Assembly: GCA_965275915.1 (NCBI GenBank)
Contig: CBDHYI010000007.1
Coordinates: forward strand, 1,364,001 to 1,428,000
Length of the DNA: 64,000 nucleotides
Origin: JBDWFY01 sp965275915
Lineage (GTDB): Bacteria > Pseudomonadota > Alphaproteobacteria > Rhizobiales > Stappiaceae
Reading direction: 5' to 3'
Shown here one piece after another: positions 27,058-34,444 of this stretch (positions are counted from its first letter, which is position 1; each line of letters opens with the position of its first letter). The notes under the pieces were generated by a model, which was given only the letters and a program-made list of their open reading frames with translations, searched no databases and had not been told where the DNA came from. Both the position numbers and the translations under genes were made by a program.

Positions 27058-27094
27058 GGCCGCTCAATCCCCCAACCCGATAAGGAGAACACCC

Positions 27095-27319
27095 ATGCCT
27101 TACATCCCAGACGCCGTGAGAGACCCGGCAGGCGAAAGACGGCAAATCGCTGCTTGCTGCGTCGCCATCCTGTTCGGTCTTGCCGCCATCGGGGCGCTTG
27201 TGAATGACAACTGGAGCGGCTCGGTCGTCCTGCTCGGGATCGCCATGTTCGTGGGCCTGATCGCGAAATGCATCCCCACGACAAAGAAGTTTCGGGGCGG
27301 CGGCGGTTATTACCGCTGA
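27095..27319 (+). CDS. Small membrane protein, 74 aa
   Basis: AAGGAGAA lies seven bases before ATG 27095. The product has a hydrophilic N-terminus (PYIPDAVRDPAGERRQ), two membrane segments (AACCVAILFGLAAIGALV and GSVVLLGIAMFVGLIA), and a Gly/Tyr tail (KFRGGGGYYR). Topology resembles small VirB3-like or entry-exclusion proteins, but no sequence match is recognised. Confidence 0.6.
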   Translation: MPYIPDAVRDPAGERRQIAACCVAILFGLAAIGALVNDNWSGSVVLLGIAMFVGLIAKCIPTTKKFRGGGGYYR

Positions 27320-27375
27320 TTTGCTCCTAACACCCGCGCCGCATCCGGCGCAGAACTCAAGGAAAGGAAAGTTCC

Positions 27376-27567
27376 ATGAAAGTCCAACAGAAAATGAGCG
27401 GTTCGGAACGTCTTGGCATGTTCGGTCTCTCCGTCCTCCTACTCGTCATCGCCTTTGGTGTCGGCGGCGCAGGTTTCGAAGGCGCGGGATTGATCGCGTT
27501 CGCCTGTGGCCTGATGGGCGTAACGGGCATGATCGGCTCGATCTTCATCGGGCGTCAAAACCTCTGA
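27376..27567 (+). CDS. Small membrane protein, 63 aa
   Basis: AAGGAAAGG precedes ATG 27376. Two Gly-rich hydrophobic segments (LGMFGLSVLLLVIAFGVGG and LIAFACGLMGVTGMIGSIFI) follow a short polar start. It resembles the next gene in size and composition, so the two may be distant duplicates. Confidence 0.55.
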   Translation: MKVQQKMSGSERLGMFGLSVLLLVIAFGVGGAGFEGAGLIAFACGLMGVTGMIGSIFIGRQNL

Positions 27568-27612
27568 GATCTGTCTCAGGAAATTTCTAACAACCATGCG
27601 AAGGAGAACATC

Positions 27613-27798
27613 ATGGCTACAATTCGAAAAGGAATCTCCGGTGGTCAGCGCGCTCTCATGTTCATCGGAGGATGCGCGTTTTGTTTCTTTGGGTTTGGTC
27701 TCGCGTCAACCGGAGGGGACGGTAACGTGGCCGCAGGACTATTCCTTGGAATTGGCGGGTTGTTCGGAATCCTCGCCGCCATTCGTGGATACGAATAA
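27613..27798 (+). CDS. Small membrane protein, 61 aa
   Basis: GAAGGAGAA lies before ATG 27613. Two hydrophobic segments (ALMFIGGCAFCFFGFGLAS and AAGLFLGIGGLFGILAAI) are joined by a short polar loop. Similar in layout to the preceding 63-aa protein. Last of the small membrane cluster. Confidence 0.55.
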   Translation: MATIRKGISGGQRALMFIGGCAFCFFGFGLASTGGDGNVAAGLFLGIGGLFGILAAIRGYE

Positions 27799-27939
27799 AC
27801 CCCGTCGAACCAAGTGGTCTCGCAAGGGAAAATCTCCCCTGCGAGCCACCCGTTAGAAAACCGAAATTTCATCCGGCTGCGGGTTGATGCTGGCACATCA
27901 ACCCCAGCCCTTATCCCACAGCAGAAGGGCTAAGAGCAA

Positions 27940-28389
27940 ATGTTCGAACATGTTTACGGATCGCGGCATAACTTTGATGCGGCACATGCACGGATTGTCC
28001 ATCACATCGCTATCGGGATCGATCAGCGCGAGATTGAACCGTCCGTTGTTGATCTGGCCGTTGATGCAATCAAGGGCGACATAACGCGTCTTGCAGGCGG
28101 TTGCACCGTTCTGATGGGCGAAGGCACATGGACGCCGGGATCGGAGATGTATGACTACTCCGGTCCGGTTGAAAACGATATAGCCGTCAATTTCATCCTC
28201 ACACTGACGCCTAATGAGCACGAAGCGATCTGGCCGCGCATCCGTGAAATTATTGCGGACACGGTCCGGCGCTTTGCTTTGGGCTGCTCACATATTCACG
28301 CGATGATCTGGCAAGCCAGTTCGAGGGTGTTCGAGATCGAAGCCCCAGCCAGGTATCCGGCTCTGTCTAGGACTGTCGCCGCTCAATAG
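27940..28389 (+). CDS. Uncharacterised 149-aa protein
   Basis: ATG 27940 begins a soluble protein with mixed alpha/beta pattern (FDAAHARIVHHIAIGIDQRE, DITRLAGGCTVLMGEGTW, ENDIAVNFILTLTPNEHEA, IREIIADTVRRFALGCSH). No family is recognised. It lies between the membrane-protein cluster and the IS element, 23 bases ahead of a terminator-like hairpin. It may originally have been co-transcribed with the coupling-protein gene, which the IS and terminator now separate from it. Confidence 0.55.
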   Translation: MFEHVYGSRHNFDAAHARIVHHIAIGIDQREIEPSVVDLAVDAIKGDITRLAGGCTVLMGEGTWTPGSEMYDYSGPVENDIAVNFILTLTPNEHEAIWPRIREIIADTVRRFALGCSHIHAMIWQASSRVFEIEAPARYPALSRTVAAQ

Positions 28390-28411
28390 TGGACTTAGCA
28401 CCGCTGTTCCG

Positions 28412-28453
28412 GGAGACCCGGCTTTTATTGAAACGCCCGGTCTCCTGTTTTTG
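28412..28453 (+). terminator. Rho-independent terminator-like hairpin
   Basis: GGAGACC (28412-28418) pairs with GGTCTCC (28439-28445), followed by TGTTTTTGT. It ends the 26.6-28.4 kb small-gene operon and lies directly outside the IS. Confidence 0.55.
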
Positions 28454-28459
28454 TCCTAG

Positions 28460-29289
28460 GTTACGCCCTCATAAACGAGTAGCCAAATCAGTGCTTAAAT
28501 GATTCAAGCTCCGAAAGGAGTTTTTGATGGCGCGCTTTGATATGAGTGATTTTGAGTGGTCAGTGATCCAACCGCTTTTACCGACCAAGATGAGAGGTGT
28601 TCAGCGCGTTGATGACCGGCGGGTGATCAACGGGATTTTGTGGCGTTGGCGCACAGGGGCACCCTGGGCGGATATTCCCGAACGCTACGGCTCGCATAAG
28701 ACCTGCTACAATCGATTTGTCCGTTGGCGTGAGGCTGGTGTCTGGGACCGGATATTACAAGCTGTTTCAACAGCTTATGACGGCGACATCCAGATGATTG
28801 ACAGTTCCTCTGTCCGTGTTCATCAGCATGGCGCTAATGGGAACAAAAAAGGGGATCCGGTTGCATGGGACGTTCCCGAGGTGGCCTGACCAGTAAGATC
28901 CATGCTGTGGTAGATGCTTGCGGTCTGCCGATCAAACTGAGCTTGAGCGAAGGGCAAGCCTACGATGGTCATCAAGCCATGTCGCTTTTATCCGGTCTTC
29001 CCTCAAAAGCGATTGTTTTGGCAGATCGGGCCTATGATGCCGATGCTATTCGTAACTTGATCACTGGCCAGGACGCTTTCCCAAACATCCCCTGCATGCC
29101 TCATCGCCGCCGTAGGCCAGCTTTCTCCAAATATCTCTACAAACTACGGAATATGGTTGAACGGTTCTTCAACAAACTCAAACACTTCAGAGCCGTAGCG
29201 ACCAGATACGAGAAAAATCCCGAAAACTACATGGCTGGCGTTAAACTCGCTTCAGCGCGAATCTGGATCCGATTTAATGAGTCCAAGAC
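28460..29289 (+). mobile_element. IS5-family (IS427-type) insertion sequence, 830 bp
   Basis: The element is bounded by CTAG on both sides (28456-28459 and 29290-29293), the typical IS5-family target duplication. The ends are imperfect inverted repeats: left GTTACGCCCTCATAAA, right (reverse complement) GTCTTGGACTCATTAAA. It encodes a two-ORF transposase. It lies just upstream of the coupling-protein gene and may affect its expression. Confidence 0.8.
28527..28889 (+). CDS. IS427-type transposase, OrfA
   Basis: ATG 28527 with AAAGGAG upstream gives 120 residues: the DUF4096-type N-terminal domain (FDMSDFEWSVIQPLLP, GRWRTG-like WRWRTGAPWADIPERYG, TCYNRFVRW) and the first part of the DDE domain with QMIDSSSVRVHQH. 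The full transposase needs a frameshift into OrfB; a run AAAAAAGGGG near 28846-28855, just before OrfB opens, is a plausible slippery site. Together the two ORFs make a complete-looking enzyme. Confidence 0.8.
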   Translation: MARFDMSDFEWSVIQPLLPTKMRGVQRVDDRRVINGILWRWRTGAPWADIPERYGSHKTCYNRFVRWREAGVWDRILQAVSTAYDGDIQMIDSSSVRVHQHGANGNKKGDPVAWDVPEVA

Positions 29290-29293
29290 CTAG
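28865..29293 (+). CDS. IS427-type transposase, OrfB
   Basis: In another frame from OrfA, this encodes the remaining DDE domain: GRSRGGLTSKIHAVVDACG, LADRAYDADAIRN (second Asp) and the C-terminal RNMVERFFNKLKHFRAVATRYEK with the catalytic Glu. The stop codon TAG is formed with the CTAG target duplication at the element's right end. It is probably expressed as a frameshift fusion with OrfA rather than independently. Confidence 0.78.
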   Translation: MGRSRGGLTSKIHAVVDACGLPIKLSLSEGQAYDGHQAMSLLSGLPSKAIVLADRAYDADAIRNLITGQDAFPNIPCMPHRRRRPAFSKYLYKLRNMVERFFNKLKHFRAVATRYEKNPENYMAGVKLASARIWIRFNESKT

Positions 29294-29315
29294 ACCCCAA
29301 AATTTTGTGAGCATT

Positions 29316-30944
29316 ATGATTGATCCGCAGCGTGACCGCTTCGGCGATGCCCGGTGGTCCACCTACGCCATGCACCGCCGCGCCAAACTCTATCAAAGGC
29401 GCGGCCTCTATGTCGGCACCGACGATGCGGGGCGGCATTGCTACAGCGCCCAGCAATCTGCCTTGCTTTTGGCGGCTGGGGCACGATTCGGTAAAGGAAG
29501 CTTCGTGATCCCTTGGCTGGTCGATGGCTGTCTTGGCAGTGAGAACGGCCCGTATCACGTCATCAATTTGGATCTCAAACAACAGGATACGATTATCGCC
29601 GGATTGCAGGTCGCACAGGGGCGGTTTTGTTATTCCTATAATCCGCGCGGCGTGAGAAACGCGCCGATGCATCGGCTGAATCCGCTCTCTCCTCTCAAGC
29701 CAGATTCTTCGACGTTAATTGCCGATGCAATGCTTAATTCTACAAGCCTTGTGCCCTATACCGATCCGCGTTCCGCGTATTTTGAGGGACAGGCGCAAAG
29801 GGTCGTGACAGCCGTCATTGTTACGCTGGCGAGGGAATACGGTTTTGTCACCCTGCCGATGCTGGCCGATAAGCTCTCGGGGCTTGGGGATGCCACGGAA
29901 GAATGGCTCTCGCTGGAACACGCCATTAATTGCGCCCCTGAAACCGATATTCGTAGCGTCGCGGCCAAGCTAAGGCAGCTTCGGGCCAGCAAGTCGGATG
30001 GAGGAAGCTGGGAAGGCATCAAGGGCGAAATCCAGCGCAATTTTGCCTTTGCACTTGATCCGCAGGTGCGAGCATCACTTTCGCCGCCCTTTGATTTCGA
30101 TTTCGAATGGCTGACCCGTGACGACCATCCGCCCGCCATGGTCAGCATCATGGAAGATCTGGATTTTGCCGAGATCAGCGCTCCGGTGTTGCGCTCAATC
30201 TTCACCTGCGCCCTTTTGACCAAGAAACGCGAATTAAACTCCCGTCCGCAATTTTGGTGTTTGCAGGAAGTGGCGGCGCTGGCCCCATGGCCATTGGCCG
30301 AAACACTCGCCACCACAGCTGCGGGATACAATATTCGCACGGCTTATGTCGTACAGTCCACGGATCAGCTTGAGCGCCTCAAGAAAGGGGCAAGCTCGGT
30401 AATTCCCAATTCGTGCGGCACTCAAATCTTCGGTGGAATCCGCTCAGTCCCTCAGGCGCAGCTTGTCTCAAAGCAGCTTGGCAGAATGACGCTCAATTAC
30501 ATCGATCCCGCCAAAGCGGAAGCAGCGCAGGCCGCCAAAGCCAAAGCCTTAAACGACATGCTGTTTGCCGGAGCCGATCCGGTTACGGCCATGATTCAGG
30601 CCGCGCATCAATCCCGGCTGGCTATCACCCCCGAGCAGATGGGTCGTGATCTTCGCGCAGTGGATGAATGCATCAATGAAGATGGTTCCAAGGTCTATGT
30701 CTTCATGCCGGGTGTGCTCGAAAAGCCTGCCTATCTCAATCTCCCGAAATACTGGCAGCGGCGGGATCTTGCTGGGGCTTATCTGGGCGATCCGTTTCAC
30801 GCAAAACCCGGCACCGTGGAGATCGCAACATGGCTCGGGCAGCGCCACCGTGAAGTCACCACCGAACCTGCCGGAGCCTATGCCGACTGGCCGCAATACC
30901 GCGACACCGGTTTGTTCTCTTACGTGAAAGGATTCAAGCCGTGA
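29316..30944 (+). CDS. VirD4/TraG-like conjugative coupling ATPase without membrane domain
   Basis: ATG 29316 gives 542 residues; an earlier frame start lies within the IS and is ignored. Walker A appears at residues 55-62 (AGARFGKGSF), with VIPWLVDG after it as in VirD4 (GKG-x-FVIP-x-LL). The Walker B region reads WCLQEVAAL, with Q317-E318 where VirD4 has Asp-Glu. VirD4 features such as YNPRG and LNPLSP follow. Typical T4CPs have two N-terminal membrane helices; this one has none. It would link the relaxosome to a transfer channel and may depend on the small membrane proteins encoded just upstream. Its stop overlaps the next GTG. Confidence 0.7.
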   Translation: MIDPQRDRFGDARWSTYAMHRRAKLYQRRGLYVGTDDAGRHCYSAQQSALLLAAGARFGKGSFVIPWLVDGCLGSENGPYHVINLDLKQQDTIIAGLQVAQGRFCYSYNPRGVRNAPMHRLNPLSPLKPDSSTLIADAMLNSTSLVPYTDPRSAYFEGQAQRVVTAVIVTLAREYGFVTLPMLADKLSGLGDATEEWLSLEHAINCAPETDIRSVAAKLRQLRASKSDGGSWEGIKGEIQRNFAFALDPQVRASLSPPFDFDFEWLTRDDHPPAMVSIMEDLDFAEISAPVLRSIFTCALLTKKRELNSRPQFWCLQEVAALAPWPLAETLATTAAGYNIRTAYVVQSTDQLERLKKGASSVIPNSCGTQIFGGIRSVPQAQLVSKQLGRMTLNYIDPAKAEAAQAAKAKALNDMLFAGADPVTAMIQAAHQSRLAITPEQMGRDLRAVDECINEDGSKVYVFMPGVLEKPAYLNLPKYWQRRDLAGAYLGDPFHAKPGTVEIATWLGQRHREVTTEPAGAYADWPQYRDTGLFSYVKGFKP

Positions 30945-31276
30945 CGAACAAGCCCAACAACTTTCCGCGCGAGGGCCAGCATTCGCCTGTGACCCGCGAT
31001 GCGCTCAGAGCGATGGAAAACGAACGCCCGGTGCTCAATTGCGAGCTTCACTACACCATCGGCGGCGGCATGGAGGCAGATGTGCATTCGAACGTTTATG
31101 CCGAACGTGAGGCCGCCATTACGAATGGCTCTCGCCGCCTTAATCGGGCATCGGACACCGTGCAGCACGGCTTTACCGCCGCGAAGCCCGGTCTCAAATC
31201 GGAATACATCCGTGCGCAACAGAAAGTTGCCACGCGAACGCCCCGGCAACACAAACGCCGCGAACCTTCGCGCTGA
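30941..31276 (+). CDS. Accessory protein downstream of the coupling ATPase, 111 aa
   Basis: GTG 30941 overlaps the coupling-protein stop (GTGA), so the two are coupled. The product is hydrophilic and basic in its second half (GLKSEYIRAQQKVATRTPRQHKRREP), with a central patch NCELHYTIGGGMEADVHSN. No family is recognised. Operon position suggests a role with the ATPase. Confidence 0.55.
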   Translation: MTNKPNNFPREGQHSPVTRDALRAMENERPVLNCELHYTIGGGMEADVHSNVYAEREAAITNGSRRLNRASDTVQHGFTAAKPGLKSEYIRAQQKVATRTPRQHKRREPSR

Positions 31277-31315
31277 TTACACTTTTCAACCCGCCAGCAA
31301 TGAAAGGACACCTGC

Positions 31316-31633
31316 ATGGCAGAAACCGAAACCAAACCCCGTCCCATCGACACGCACCGCGATGGGCGTCTTTCCTGCGCCATCTGGGAGAATTCCGGTG
31401 AGCACAGCAAAATGTACAACGTGACTTTCAGCTACAGCTACAAGGACAAGGAAGGTCAGTGGCGCGAGACCCAAAGCGTGCCGGGGTATGAGATGCTCAA
31501 AGTCGCACATCTGGCTGAAAAAGCCTATGCCAGCGTTGCGCGCCTCAAAGATCAGGATCGCTCGCAATATGTCGAGCAACAGCAAAACCTTGCGCTCAAC
31601 GGCCACGGCCCTGAGCACCCCCGAGAACACTAA
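31316..31633 (+). CDS. Conserved-type small protein of conjugative elements, 105 aa
   Basis: ATG 31316 follows AAAGGA. The core DGRLSCAIWENSGEHSKMYN then VTFSYSYKDKEGQWRETQSVP and LKVAHLAEKAYASVARLKDQD is a pattern I associate with small proteins near coupling-protein genes in alphaproteobacterial plasmids; a single-strand DNA-binding beta-sheet plus helix (PC4-like) fold is possible. The C-terminal tail is polar. It ends the operon that begins at the coupling protein; a short GC hairpin (31634-31651) follows. Confidence 0.55.
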   Translation: MAETETKPRPIDTHRDGRLSCAIWENSGEHSKMYNVTFSYSYKDKEGQWRETQSVPGYEMLKVAHLAEKAYASVARLKDQDRSQYVEQQQNLALNGHGPEHPREH

Positions 31634-31659
31634 TCCCGGCCAAAACCGGGAATCTAATC

Positions 31660-31709
31660 TTGATAAAGAGCATATTTTGAAGTAATGTTCACTATATGTT
31701 CTTTATCAA
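31660..31709. repeat. 16-bp inverted repeat upstream of the recombinase operon
   Basis: TTGATAAAGAGCATAT (31660-31675) and ATATGTTCTTTATCAA (31694-31709) are inverted with one mismatch and an 18-base spacer. Placed ~55 bases before the recombinase operon, it could be an operator or a recombinase-binding site. Confidence 0.55.
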
Positions 31710-31764
31710 TGAAGAGGAGATATGAACATGGATACATCTTAGATCAGGATAGAAGGAAGCAACA

Positions 31765-32064
31765 GTGAACGGAAAACATAACAATTATGAAGCAGAAGGC
31801 TTTAAAACTCTTACACTCGATGTTGATTACTACCAATCATTCTTGGAAGACCCCCAGCTGTCGGATGACCAAAAACACGAATTGATTGAAACACTGTGGA
31901 CCATCATGGTCCAATTTGTGGACTTGGGTTTTGGTATTGAAGCTACACAACTTGCGACCACAGACAAGAAAATTGGCCCGAAGACTCGTTTGATAGCAGA
32001 CCGTTTTCACAAAGCCGGAACAAAGGAAAGGACAACTCAGAACAACGAGGAAGGTGCTTTATGA
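31765..32064 (+). CDS. Small protein preceding the serine recombinase, 99 aa
   Basis: GTG 31765 is preceded by GAAGGAAG. The 99-residue acidic product contains DQKHELIETLWTIMVQFVDL followed by GFGIEATQL, a pattern often seen in short ORFs directly ahead of large serine recombinases in alphaproteobacteria. Its TGA overlaps the recombinase ATG (ATGA at 32061), so the two are coupled. It may be a recombination accessory or regulatory factor; not characterised. Confidence 0.6.
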   Translation: MNGKHNNYEAEGFKTLTLDVDYYQSFLEDPQLSDDQKHELIETLWTIMVQFVDLGFGIEATQLATTDKKIGPKTRLIADRFHKAGTKERTTQNNEEGAL

Positions 32065-33296
32065 ATTTTAATTTTGAAAAGGCTCACGGCATAACGGAGG
32101 CGCTGGTCTATGCGCGCGTTAGTTCCGCGTCACAGGTGGCACGGGGGGACGGTCTCCAATCGCAAATCACGCGATGCGAAGCCTACGCCAATTTCAAGGG
32201 CTATACCGTCGTAACCCATTTCTCCGATGATCTGACAGGCAGACGGCAAGACCGTCCCGGTGTTGAGAAATTGATTGATTTCCTGAAGGCCAATAAGCGC
32301 CGCAGGTTCGTTGTTCTGATTGATGACATTTCGCGCTTTGCCCGACGTGTTCCGGTTCACTTCGGACTACGCGAGGCAATATCGAATGCGGGTGGTGTTC
32401 TGGAATCCCCATCCATGGTCTTCCGTGATGACGCAGATGGTGAATTCCAAGAGTACATTCTGGCTTCTGTTGCTCAGCATCAATCCCGAAAAAATGCCGA
32501 ACAGACCCGCAATCGCCGAGAAGCGCGTTGCCTAAACGGGTTTTAGCCCTTTGCAGCGCCTATTGGCTATCGTCATGAGAAAGTTAAAGGATATAGCGGT
32601 AAGCTTCTCGTCCGCGACGAGCCGCTTGCCTCGATTGTTCAGGAAGGCTTGGAAGGATTCGCCTCAGGTCGGTTTGGAAGTCAGGTTGAAGTGAAACGCT
32701 TCTTTGAGTCCCACCCTACCTTTCCAAAAGACCTGCCGAATGGGGAAATCCGAAACCAGCGCATCACTGATATTCTCAGGCGCATCATTTACGCTGGATA
32801 CATTTCCGCGCCCTATTACGGGATTTCTATGGTCAAGGCGCAGCACGAGCCTTTGATCCCTCTTGAGACATTCGAACGCATTCAGAGCCGTCTTGATGGC
32901 AAAGCGTTACCTGCGGCGCGTAAGGACGTAAGTGCCGACTTCGTGCTGCGCGGATTTGTGCATTGCGGAGATTGCAGCAAGCCCCTAACAGCGAACTGGT
33001 CAAAGTCCAAGACGGGCAAAAAGCATCCCTATTACCTCTGCTTTAACAGGGAATGCGAGAGCCACCGCAAATCGATACCCAGGGCAAAGATCGAAGGAGA
33101 TTTCGAGGCGCTGCTGAAATCTCTGCGGCCCTCCATTCAGCTATTTGAGATTGCAAAAGCCATGTTCGCCGATGCATGGAACCAGCGCACAGAACACGCC
33201 AAGTGCAGTGAACAAGCGCTTGAGAAGGACATAAAGGCCATCGACAGGCAGGTTGAGCAGTTAGTGGACCGGATTGTCGAAACTGATAACGCCACG
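32061..33296 (+). pseudogene. Large serine recombinase, amber-interrupted and 3'-truncated by the prophage
   Basis: The N-terminal resolvase domain has the nucleophile Ser in YARVSSASQ (S21) and the R/E region DLTGRRQDRPG. The frame is stopped by TAG at codon 162 (32544-32546), where related proteins have Trp (NGFWPFAAPIGY in this reading). The same frame then continues through the recombinase domain (EVKRFFESHPTF, RITDILRRIIYAGYI) and the zinc-ribbon region (CGDCSKPLTANW, CFNRECESHRKS) to VDRIVETDNAT. At 33,297 homology stops at the TG of the phage end. Both lesions should abolish the enzyme unless amber suppression and another copy exist. Confidence 0.8.
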
Positions 33297-33300
33297 TGTA

Positions 33301-33342
33301 GCGCGCAAGATCAAATGGCGCGGCGCGCAAGATCAAATGGCG
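33301..33342. repeat. Two direct repeats at the prophage right end (probable transposase sites)
   Basis: The same 20-mer, GCGCGCAAGATCAAATGGCG, occurs at 33301-33320 and 33323-33342 with a period of 22 bases, four bases inside the terminal TG. Length and spacing resemble the end-type MuA-binding sites of transposable phages. Confidence 0.65.
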
Positions 33343-33376
33343 TCAGTTTTGTCTCAAAAAATCCATTAATCGGGCT

Positions 33377-34342
33377 TTAAAATCGGGCATCGTTTAGTCT
33401 CCAATATACATCGCTGTCTACCAGTGACGTGTTGTCCTGTGCCAATTCAAATGGTGTCATGCCCTCGCTATTGATTGCCTTGGGGTCTGCGCCCGCCGCC
33501 AGAAGACTTTCGATAACTTCATGAGACCAGTTTGTCGCCGCAGCCAAATGCAGCGGCGTGTTTCCAAATTTGTCTTTTGCTCTTAAATCGCCACCCGCAT
33601 TGATGACTGCTTCCAATATCTTTGGATTGCCGTTTGTTGCGGCAGCATGATGCAATGGCGTCCTATTGTTTTTCGTATAAGCTGACGTGCTGGCTCCAGA
33701 CTTTAGCAACACATCGACAATCTCGGGGTTGCGGCCCCACTTTCCTGCAATATGAAGCACCGTTTCGCGCGACTCATTTCTCGCCATAACGTCTGCACCA
33801 ACTGCAATCAGCGTCTTGACAAGATCGACATCCTCTCCCATTGCAGCCATGTGGAGCGGGGTCGCTCCGATTTTTGTTTTGGCAGAAACGTCAGCTCCTC
33901 TGGCAATTAGTAGAGCCAATACATCGGCCGCATTCTTCGGATTATGCACTGCGAAGTGGAGCGGCGTAACCTGTGTTCCATCCCGCGTTTCAACATCTGC
34001 ACCAGCATCCAGCAAGACTTCCAAAACCTCGGCTGTGTTGCACCCCGCAGCGAGATGTACAGGTGCAATTCCACTTACGGTCCGAGCATTCACACTTAAT
34101 CCAGCGTCGAGCATTACTTGAATGGCTTGTGGATCTCTGTTCACCATAGCCACCCAATGCAGTGGCGTTGAGCCATCATCATCACGTATGACTGTAACGT
34201 TCTTAGACGCGGCAATTGCTGCGGAAATGGCCGATACATGCTGCGCAAACATCTCCGCTTTTTTCGGAGTCTCGCACCGTTCCGCCTGAGCTGATGAGAT
34301 GATAATTGGAAACGAAAGCGCCGCAATAATCGCCCGAAACAT
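33377..34342 (-). CDS. Exported ankyrin-repeat protein at the prophage right end
   Basis: The 321-residue protein has a Sec signal peptide (MFRAIIAALSFPIIISSAQA, probable cleavage after AQA) and about eight ankyrin repeats from ~50 to 310, with repeated TPLHxAA cores (DGSTPLHWVAMVNRDPQAIQ, GIAPVHLAAGCN, VTPLHFAVHNP, IGATPLHMAAMGED, NNRTPLHHAAATNGNP, GNTPLHLAAATNW). A GGAGATAAGG region precedes ATG 34342. It is inside the prophage if the end is at 33,297, next to the methyltransferase. Ankyrin repeats mediate protein binding; an exported, phage-encoded version may modify a eukaryotic or bacterial partner. Function inferred. Confidence 0.85.
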   Translation of the reverse strand: MFRAIIAALSFPIIISSAQAERCETPKKAEMFAQHVSAISAAIAASKNVTVIRDDDGSTPLHWVAMVNRDPQAIQVMLDAGLSVNARTVSGIAPVHLAAGCNTAEVLEVLLDAGADVETRDGTQVTPLHFAVHNPKNAADVLALLIARGADVSAKTKIGATPLHMAAMGEDVDLVKTLIAVGADVMARNESRETVLHIAGKWGRNPEIVDVLLKSGASTSAYTKNNRTPLHHAAATNGNPKILEAVINAGGDLRAKDKFGNTPLHLAAATNWSHEVIESLLAAGADPKAINSEGMTPFELAQDNTSLVDSDVYWRLNDARF

Positions 34343-34444
34343 GAAGCCTTATCTCCATCAATACGTGATCGAAAATTGTTTTGCCCTATATCGCATCCCG
34401 GAATCCTGAGCACAAGGCGGACGGGCAATGTGAATTAACTGCAA

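Larger units (their letters stand above)
4640..33296. mobile_element. Mosaic mobilisable integrative element (approximate limits)
   Basis: Limits are inferred. The left edge is the transposase relic at 4.4-4.63 kb; the right edge is where the Mu-like prophage cuts the serine recombinase at 33,296, so the true right end may lie beyond the phage. Contents support mobility: MobC plus relaxase-helicase (4.8-8.1 kb), ArdA, tyrosine recombinase, VirD4/TraG-like coupling protein, serine recombinase. No VirB/Trb mating-pair genes are seen, so transfer would need a helper. No flanking direct repeat or tRNA target could be found by eye. Confidence 0.6.

Noticed and set aside
4640..33296. Complete type IV secretion system
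   Set aside because: No VirB4-like ATPase or VirB6/8/9/10/11 homologue was found; only relaxase and coupling functions are present.
34342..34380. TGAAGCC at 34342 as possible phage right end
   Set aside because: It resembles the terminal TGAAGC of Mu but lies on the ankyrin start and its ribosome site, has no tandem repeats, and leaves the recombinase truncation unexplained. 33,297 fits better.
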